Shown here piece by piece: positions 57,633-64,000 of a DNA stretch of 64,000 bases. Position 1 is the stretch's first letter. Each line of letters opens with the position of its first letter. Under the pieces are notes generated by a model, which was not told the origin of the DNA, searched no databases, and saw only the letters and a program-made list of their open reading frames with translations. Location: the NCBI GenBank assembly GCA_904396495.1, contig CAJFOJ010000036.1, positions 25,021-89,020 on the forward strand, in the 5' to 3' direction. Source of the DNA: an uncultured Oscillospiraceae bacterium. Lineage in GTDB: Bacteria; Bacillota; Clostridia; Oscillospirales; Ruminococcaceae. Position numbers and translations under genes: made by a program.

Positions 57633-59429
57633 TTACTCCTCCTTTCTGTTATTGGGCAATTTATCTTCACTGTACAAGATCAACGGTATCTTAAAACTCA
57701 CCTTTGTGCCAACTCCCACTTTGCTTTCAATATGAAGGCCGCATTCCGGGCCATAGGTGTGGAGTAACCGGTGATGGACATTATAAAGGGCATATCCTTC
57801 CACCGATTCCTGTTGATTGATGAGTGTTTCCAGGTGCGCCACTTTTTGGGAATCTATACCGACGCCGTCGTCTATCACTTCAAACACGGCATAATCATCA
57901 TCTATTTTTCCCACAACGCGTACAGATCCCTTGTCCTTTTTAGGCTCCAGCCCGTGAAAAATTGCATTTTCCACTAACGGCTGCAATAAAAATTTAATAA
58001 TGCCATATGGATATAGTTCTGGGGCAATTTCTACCGTTGCATGGATTTTGTCCCCAAAACGATATTGTTGAATTTTAATGTAATAGATAATTTCGTCCTG
58101 AACCTTCTCAATGGATATCACATCTTTCCCTTTGCTGAGGTTTATTTTGAGGTAACCGGAAAAGGCGGATATCATATCGGACAATTCCTCGTTTTTGCCC
58201 AATCGGGACATCCAGTACATTGAATCCAGCGTATTGTACAGAAAATGAGGATTGATCTGTGATTGAAGGACCTTCAGTTCAGCATCCTTCTTCATCAGCT
58301 TTAGCTCATACAGTTCTTTGACCAATTTGTTGATGCTGGCAGTCATACTGTTAAAGCCGTTGTAAAGGCTCGCAAATTCGTCGTCACGTTGTTCGGTTAG
58401 CTCTACATCTAAGTTGCCCCTTCCAGCTTCCTCCATCGCCCATTTTAATTTTTTAATCGGGCGATAAAGGGCGTTGGACATGATGAAGGCAAACACCAAG
58501 GCAACCAAAACACAAAGGACCAACAGAATGGCAAAAACATTGAGTTTGCTCAAAATCTGCTGGATAATTTCCACCTGAGAGTTGGCGGTAATAAAATACC
58601 ACCCAGTATAAGGAGACACCATGGTGGTAATCTGATAACTTTCCCCCCCGATGGACAATTCCTGTTTTTCCGCCAAATCGGGTAACTGTTGAGGCAAGAC
58701 ATTCTTTTCAAAATAAGCGCTGACTTCGCTTGAGAGTTCAGAAGATGTAATCAATTGGCCTTCTTCGTTTACAACAGCGGCAAAACCTCTTTCTCCGCTG
58801 TTAATATCCTCGATTTGGTTGTAAAGGCTGTCACTTCGAATCCAGACGCATAAAGCGCCCATGATATTTCCCCGATAATCCTTCATGAGCAAAGCGACCC
58901 GAAGGCGATCACCACCTTCATGGGGACTATCTTGAACTGGAGGGATCCAACAAAGTGCTCCATCGGCAGCCAAAGCTTTTCCATACCAGTCCAATCCCTC
59001 TCCGGATTGGGTCCGGGTATCGGAATTCAAGGAATCCACCAGATACTTATCTTGTTCATTGTAAAAGAAAATATTTTCAATTCCCAACCGATCAGAGGTC
59101 AAAAAGCTGTTGAACAACAATTGCTGTTCATATCTCATTCGCTCCGCCAAAGCTACAGCATAATTTTCACTACTGTTATTGGAAGTATATACCAAATCAG
59201 AAATATAAAAACTAAAGATACGATCTTCCACATTCTGAAGCATATTATCCATGCTCTCTACAACTTTATTGAGAATGCGGCCATCGTTTTGATAGGTCTG
59301 CTTTTTAAACATCGAAAAGGTATAAGAATAGTTAAAAATAGTTAACAATATTAAAGGAATGATGGAAATCATAAGAAATAATACGAGCAGTTGCCTGCGA
59401 AAACTGCCGTTCATACTCAGCTTTCTCAC
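57633..59429 (-). CDS. YesM-type sensor histidine kinase
   Basis: 598 residues. TM1 (about 12-32, LLVLFLMISIIPLILLTIFN), an extracellular sensing domain of ~250 residues, TM2 (about 290-312, LLVLCVLVALVFAFIMSNAL), a HAMP domain, the phospho-acceptor histidine in QSQINPHFLYNTL and the ATP-binding PLVENAIFHGLEP. Start GTG 59429 fits the GGGAGGGG ribosome site; ATG 59414 is possible. Cotranscribed with the response regulator. Confidence 0.93.
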   Translation of the reverse strand: MRKLSMNGSFRRQLLVLFLMISIIPLILLTIFNYSYTFSMFKKQTYQNDGRILNKVVESMDNMLQNVEDRIFSFYISDLVYTSNNSSENYAVALAERMRYEQQLLFNSFLTSDRLGIENIFFYNEQDKYLVDSLNSDTRTQSGEGLDWYGKALAADGALCWIPPVQDSPHEGGDRLRVALLMKDYRGNIMGALCVWIRSDSLYNQIEDINSGERGFAAVVNEEGQLITSSELSSEVSAYFEKNVLPQQLPDLAEKQELSIGGESYQITTMVSPYTGWYFITANSQVEIIQQILSKLNVFAILLVLCVLVALVFAFIMSNALYRPIKKLKWAMEEAGRGNLDVELTEQRDDEFASLYNGFNSMTASINKLVKELYELKLMKKDAELKVLQSQINPHFLYNTLDSMYWMSRLGKNEELSDMISAFSGYLKINLSKGKDVISIEKVQDEIIYYIKIQQYRFGDKIHATVEIAPELYPYGIIKFLLQPLVENAIFHGLEPKKDKGSVRVVGKIDDDYAVFEVIDDGVGIDSQKVAHLETLINQQESVEGYALYNVHHRLLHTYGPECGLHIESKVGVGTKVSFKIPLILYSEDKLPNNRKEE

Positions 59430-59929
59430 GTTTCCCCTCCCCAATACGAATTCAAATTTTGATAAATGTAAAACATTTATGCCGCCTCGTCACACAACTT
59501 TAAAAACGCAAAATGCCCATGCCATCTATTAATTTTTTCAGACATATAAAAATGTGCTATCCTCAAAAAGAGTTATCTTGTGCTGTAACATAAACCTCAA
59601 GGGACTGGTATATAGAGATTTTATTATGTCTTCTTCTGTTTTCAGTTTATTCAAATTTTTCCGTTATCCCGTTGGCAGCAAAAACAAAAGGATCAAAAAC
59701 TAAGTCTTTTGTGGATATTATACCATAAATCCGAAAGATATCAACCGACTTATTGCCGGACTATAAACTTTTTATGGAAAAGGCGTAAGAATTTTATGGG
59801 TTTTAGGTAAATAAAAAACTGATTAGTAAAAATAAAACTATTTTCGTAATGAGCATCTTATCCTATAATAGTAAGGTAAATGCAAATGTTGGGAATATTG
59901 TGCCGTATTAATTGGGAGGATCTCTTAAA
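59430..59929. other. AT-rich divergent control region of the two-component system and ABC operon
   Basis: About 500 bases. Near the kinase start lies the inverted repeat ATAAATGT-AAA-ACATTTAT (59462-59480). Near the solute-binding gene lies TATAAT (59863-59868), a likely -10 for the ABC operon, with no good -35. A multi-T stretch follows at 59630-59660. No gene seen. Confidence 0.6.
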
Positions 59930-61273
59930 ATGCGTAACAAATTCATCACAATTTTGCTCACAGTTGTTTTTTGTGGCGCTTTGACAGCAAGTTGTGACGA
60001 TGGTTTGTCTGAGCATAACGTTCCAGATATCTCTCCGGTCACTTTGACAATTTGGCACAATGATACCCAGAGTAATGATCCGGGCAGCAGGCATCAACGC
60101 ATTGTTCAAATCGCTGATCAGTATACTGAGTTATATCCTCATGTCACGATCGAAACCGTCGGCAACGTAGGAGAAGAAAAAATGTTTACTTCTATGTTGG
60201 CGGGTAGCGGCCCTGATGTGGTGAAACCCAATTGGGTCTATGGAGGCCAATGGGGTGTTACTGGCGTTCTGGCCGATTTGACCGATATGGTCAATCAAGA
60301 TGAAGCCTTTGATAAGGATGATATTATATCTGCTGCGTGGGATCGGTGCACTTACAAAGACCGCATTTACACCATTCCCGACGAAATTAATTCTTCAGAG
60401 ATTTACTACAACATTGATTTGTTGTCCGAAAAAGGGTATACAGAACCGCCCAAAACCTATCAGCAGCTTGTGGACATGGCCGTCGATTTGACAGAGTATG
60501 ATTCTGATGGCAACATCATCCGCGCGGGTTTTATTCCGGATTACCCTTGGCTGGAAAAGGTTTTATGGCCCGTCGCTTTTGGTGCAAAGTGGATCGATCC
60601 CGAAACCAATGAGATTACCTTTGATAGCCCAGAAATGTATGATGCTTATCAATGGCAGTTAGACATCTACAATCTCATCGGTTATGACAAACTCTTGAGT
60701 TTTAAAACCAGTTTGGGTAGTGGATCCACAAATGCAGCCGGCAGTCCCTTTATCGATGAAAAGCTCGTCATGCAGTTTTGTGGGGAATGGCTGATGGATG
60801 AAATTGCCCAGCAAAGGCCAAGCATGAATTATGGTGTCACCTATTGCCCATATCCAGAAGGGAAACCGGAATTGGCAGGTTCTATGTTTATTACCGCACA
60901 TGTATGGGGTATTAACAACCGCTCTAAGAATACCTTAGAAGAAAATTGGAATTTTCTTTCCTATCTTACTTCAAAAGATGTAATGAATCAGTTTTCTTCG
61001 GGTTACAGCGGAGAAGGAATCCTCATGTCACGCACATCTGTATTAAACAATTTGCCAGAATCGGTGCATCCTTTGAAGCGCAAAGTCGCGCAAATGTTAC
61101 AATCTGATAAATGCACGGGTTTCCCTATGTCCTTATATGTTAATGACTATTTAGTGGAAATCGATAAGCAACTTAACCTTGTATTTTCTAACCAAATTTC
61201 TCTCGATGACGCTTTAAGTAACGTCACCGTTAAAATCCAGAAGTTTGCGGATGAAAATCCGATAAACGATTAA
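59930..61273 (+). CDS. Sugar ABC transporter solute-binding lipoprotein
   Basis: 447 residues. A lipoprotein signal peptide (RNKFITILLTVVFCGALTAS) with lipobox LTAS-C precedes a family 1 solute-binding domain (LTIWHNDTQSND, MLAGSGPDVVKPNW, FCGEWLMDEI). It captures a sugar or oligosaccharide outside the membrane. ATG 59930 has GGGAGGA 9 bases upstream. Followed by two permeases; 90-base gap with AAAGGAGAG before the first. Confidence 0.93.
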   Translation: MRNKFITILLTVVFCGALTASCDDGLSEHNVPDISPVTLTIWHNDTQSNDPGSRHQRIVQIADQYTELYPHVTIETVGNVGEEKMFTSMLAGSGPDVVKPNWVYGGQWGVTGVLADLTDMVNQDEAFDKDDIISAAWDRCTYKDRIYTIPDEINSSEIYYNIDLLSEKGYTEPPKTYQQLVDMAVDLTEYDSDGNIIRAGFIPDYPWLEKVLWPVAFGAKWIDPETNEITFDSPEMYDAYQWQLDIYNLIGYDKLLSFKTSLGSGSTNAAGSPFIDEKLVMQFCGEWLMDEIAQQRPSMNYGVTYCPYPEGKPELAGSMFITAHVWGINNRSKNTLEENWNFLSYLTSKDVMNQFSSGYSGEGILMSRTSVLNNLPESVHPLKRKVAQMLQSDKCTGFPMSLYVNDYLVEIDKQLNLVFSNQISLDDALSNVTVKIQKFADENPIND

Positions 61274-61363
61274 TATAGACTAATAGTAGAATAGATTTGT
61301 GGGATGGGCGTCTGAAAAGATTCCTGCAAAAGCGATTCTGCTAGTAAAAAAGGAGAGAAATAC

Positions 61364-62308
61364 ATGAAGCAAAAGAGTGCCCCTGCCAGAATGAGCACCC
61401 AGGCCCGTAAGTACACCATGTACGGAATTCTTTTCGCACTTCCGTGGATTATCGGGTTCTTGGCGTTCACAGTCTACCCTGTCGTTGCATCTTTGGTATA
61501 CAGCTTTACCGATTTTAACGGTTTTGCAATCAAAGAATTTGTAGGTGTAGACAACTTTGTCCATTTCTTTACGGATGAGAAAAGCTTAAAGTCCTTAGGA
61601 AACACGCTTTATATGTGTGTTTTCAGCCTGCCTGCCAACATTGTTTTTTCACTTTGTATGGCATTGCTTTTAAGCTTAAACGTGAAAGGTCAGTCCGTAT
61701 TCCGCACCATTTTTTACATACCTTCGGTAGTTTCTGTTGTTGCCGCGTCTATGGTATGGGTATGGGTTTTAAATCCGTCTTATGGTCTGTTGAACAAATT
61801 CTTGATGCTTCTCGGTGTACCCGCAGATGCGCTTCCTGGTTGGATGTACGATCCTAACTGGACAAAGCCTGCGCTTATCCTGATGGGAATGTGGGGCAGC
61901 GGTGGTATGATGCTGATCTTCTTGGCATCTATTAAAGGCGTTCCCCAGACTCTTTACGAGGCAGCAGAATTAGATGGTGCCAATGCTTGGCAAAGATTTT
62001 GGCATATTACGATGCCCGGCATTTCGCCTGCAATGTTTTATCAATTAGTTACTGGTATTATTGGTATGTTCCAGTATTTTACCCAAGCGTATATTTTCTC
62101 TGCATCTTCTGGAAACGTCAGCGCACAAGATGGCGGCCCTGGCAACTCAATGTTATTCTACGCACTGCATTTGTACAATCAGGCCTTTAAATACATGAGT
62201 ATGGGCTTTGCTTGCGCGATGGCGTGGATCTTATTTGTTATTATTATGATTGTTACTGCCATTATTTTTGCAACCTCCGGTTGGGTTCAGTACGGTGACG
62301 GTGAATAA
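61364..62308 (+). CDS. Sugar ABC transporter permease, MalF type
   Basis: 314 residues, about six membrane helices, starting at YGILFALPWIIGFLAFTVYP. The EAA loop that contacts the ATPase is EAAELDGANAWQRFWHITMP. Second gene of the operon, 17 bases before the next permease. Confidence 0.94.
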   Translation: MKQKSAPARMSTQARKYTMYGILFALPWIIGFLAFTVYPVVASLVYSFTDFNGFAIKEFVGVDNFVHFFTDEKSLKSLGNTLYMCVFSLPANIVFSLCMALLLSLNVKGQSVFRTIFYIPSVVSVVAASMVWVWVLNPSYGLLNKFLMLLGVPADALPGWMYDPNWTKPALILMGMWGSGGMMLIFLASIKGVPQTLYEAAELDGANAWQRFWHITMPGISPAMFYQLVTGIIGMFQYFTQAYIFSASSGNVSAQDGGPGNSMLFYALHLYNQAFKYMSMGFACAMAWILFVIIMIVTAIIFATSGWVQYGDGE

Positions 62309-62325
62309 GAAGGGGGAGAGAATTT

Positions 62326-63168
62326 ATGAGAATATCTGGTCGTAAACTTACTTATAATATTATTACTTATATTCTTCTGGTGTTGTTCTCCTGCATTTTT
62401 ATTTTACCGCTATTATGGCAGATTTCAACATCACTAAAATATCCTGCGGATGTCTTTGATACCTCTGCAGGTATATTGAGAAGCTTAATTCCCGAAAGAG
62501 TGCGTTTTCAAAACTATCCTGATGCTTTGACAAGAATTCCTTTTTGGAATTACCTGAAAAACACCTTAATTGTTTCTATTGTACCTGTAATTGGGCAAGT
62601 AATTGCCTCTTCTTTGGCAGCGTATTCCTTTACAAAAATTCCATGGAAGGGTGGAAAAGTTCTATTTTTAATCGCCCTTTCCACTATGATGCTGCCAAGC
62701 CAGGTTACGATGATTCCCTTGTATGCGACATGGGTAAAATTCCATGCAATCAACACCTTCTGGCCGTTAATTCTTCCCAGTTTCTTCGGAGGAGCCTATA
62801 ACATCTTCTTGTTAAAACAATTTTACTCAACAATTCCTGCTAGTTACCTTGATGCAGCGCGTATTGATGGAGCAGGGGAGTTTACAATTTTAACAAGGAT
62901 AATGATGCCTCTGTCAAAACCGATTTTGACTACCATTTCACTGTTTACCTTTATCGGTGGCTGGAACGAATTTATGAATGCCTTGCTTTACTTAGAGAGC
63001 GATCACTACACGTTGGCAATTGGCCTTCAGGTATTTATGCAGGAAAATGCTAGTCAGTGGGAATTGCTAATGGCTGCGTCAACTGTCTTTATTATTCCTT
63101 TGATTGTTATCTTCTTCATTGGACAAAAACAGTTTATTAGTGGTATCGTAATGACTGGATTTAAATAA
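62326..63168 (+). CDS. Sugar ABC transporter permease, MalG type
   Basis: 280 residues, about six membrane helices. EAA-type loop DAARIDGAGEFTILTRIMMP, then WNEFMNALLYL. GGGGGAGAG precedes ATG 62326. No ATPase or glycoside hydrolase gene follows; the cassette probably relies on a shared MsmX-type ATPase encoded elsewhere. Confidence 0.94.
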   Translation: MRISGRKLTYNIITYILLVLFSCIFILPLLWQISTSLKYPADVFDTSAGILRSLIPERVRFQNYPDALTRIPFWNYLKNTLIVSIVPVIGQVIASSLAAYSFTKIPWKGGKVLFLIALSTMMLPSQVTMIPLYATWVKFHAINTFWPLILPSFFGGAYNIFLLKQFYSTIPASYLDAARIDGAGEFTILTRIMMPLSKPILTTISLFTFIGGWNEFMNALLYLESDHYTLAIGLQVFMQENASQWELLMAASTVFIIPLIVIFFIGQKQFISGIVMTGFK

Positions 63169-63211
63169 TCGTCGAACTCGACTAAGATTCGAGTGATCTG
63201 TAAGTTTTATA

Positions 63212-63246
63212 AAATATCCTCTAGTGTAAACTGGAGGATATTTTTA
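63212..63246 (+). terminator. Terminator of the ABC operon
   Basis: AAATATCCTC and GAGGATATTT pair around a 12-base loop, followed by TTTATATA. Confidence 0.85.
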
Positions 63247-63248
63247 TA

Positions 63249-64000
63249 TATTTTCCTTCTTACTTTCTATCATAAACAGGTAGTGTTCACTTGCAAAAAA
63301 GGAAATGAGGGCATTACAAAAAATAATATTTGCTGGGCCCCTTATAAAGTGATTGAAAAGCCGCTGGCGGAAAAAGCGGTAATAAAGTATGCAAACACTT
63401 TTACTGGTCACATTAAGTGTCCTACTTTCAAAGTCTCTTAACGACAACACCACTTGAAATCACTGAAATCATAGTTAGTGGAGGACCATAAAATTATATT
63501 TTGACAGATAACGAGTGAAAAGACAGAAAACACTAAGAATGAACATTGAGTTTCACGTCTCTGACGGTTTTCTCCTCTTTGTCATTGGGAAGCTAAGAAG
63601 GGGCAAAAACAGATAAACCGCTTATCCTCTAAAAAACAACTTTTAATTTTCTTCCAGCAAAGAAAAAATGGGCAAGAAGTTATTGGCCTCATATGAACTT
63701 GATACTTCTATATTGGTGTTTGGAACTGGCTAAGTTTTTTAGCTTCTGCTGTTAAACTGTGTATCACTGTCATTATTATAGTATGGCACCGATAGAAATA
63801 ACAGGGCAAAACATGGTCGCGCTAAGGATGGCCAATCGCCTCCCCATCTCTCCCTGTTTTCCCCGACCTCCGCCTCCCGGCCCCTGCCTCAAGCGGTCGG
63901 CTCCGGTCCAGTTAACAGCCGCTATCTGTCTGCCGAAACACAAGGTTGCTTGTAGAAACCAAATAGAAAAACAAAGAAGAAAAGAACCACCCTCCGGGCA
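63249..64000. other. Gene-free right end with GC-rich, distinct stretch
   Basis: No open frame here looks like a protein; an 82-codon frame overlaps the terminator and has no ribosome site. From about 63820 the sequence becomes C/G rich (CTCCCCATCTCTCCCTG, CCTCCGCCTCCCGGCCCC) unlike the AT-rich DNA before it, and ends in ACCACCCTCCGGGCA at the window edge. It could be the edge of an inserted element. Confidence 0.5.

Noticed and set aside
63193..63441. 82-codon plus-strand frame after the ABC operon
   Set aside because: Overlaps the operon terminator, lacks a ribosome site, and resembles no protein.

Overview
The window is chromosomal DNA of an anaerobic, endospore-forming Firmicute, most likely Clostridia. 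Support comes from the spoIIAA-spoIIAB-sigF operon, a T-box leader, a CIRCE operator in front of groESL, a clostridial-type F-ATPase with a sodium-type c subunit, and sensor/regulator plus ABC sugar transport modules of the YesMN type. Very large secreted proteins carrying GH20, discoidin-like and cell-wall-binding repeats suggest life on host or dietary glycans, as in gut Oscillospirales; the family placement is a guess.

Left part (1-17000): a leuCDB leucine operon (leuC cut by the window edge); a promoter and T-box leader, read here as methionine-responsive, ahead of a 53-residue DUF6440 protein and metY; a DUF6886 gene; the sporulation sigma-F operon; the full ATP synthase operon (PII-like gene, atpI-like, atpBEFHAGDC) on the minus strand; a ROK repressor; and a DUF421 membrane protein.

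Middle (17000-42600): a 2365-residue secreted GH20 hexosaminidase; ilvE; a DegV fatty-acid-binding protein; a nucleotidyltransferase; groES-groEL under CIRCE control; an XRE regulator; rlmA; then a seven-gene aromatic operon on the minus strand, aroF-aroB-aroA-aroC-pheA-aroK-aroE. A 36-codon leader peptide with seven aromatic residues in eleven, followed by an intrinsic terminator, precedes aroF. This looks like ribosome-mediated attenuation and is the most striking regulatory element. A MATE exporter and a MYG1, ArsC/Spx-like, mtnN trio follow.

Right part (42800-63200): a non-catalytic surface protein of about 2500 residues, apparently separated by a frameshift from a further 660 codons, with the break lying beside a perfect 17-bp inverted repeat whose loop holds the stop codon. 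After it come a ribokinase/ADP-ribosylglycohydrolase pair with a divergent AraC regulator, and a YesMN-like two-component system divergent from a solute-binding protein and two permeases that lack their own ATPase. The last 750 bases carry no convincing gene and end in a GC-rich stretch of different texture.

Functionally, the window joins amino-acid synthesis genes under two different RNA-based controls (T-box for methionine, leader peptide for aromatics) with surface and transport genes for carbohydrate use. The GH20 enzyme and the giant adhesin share the same discoidin-like and choline-binding-type repeat families and probably act at the cell surface.
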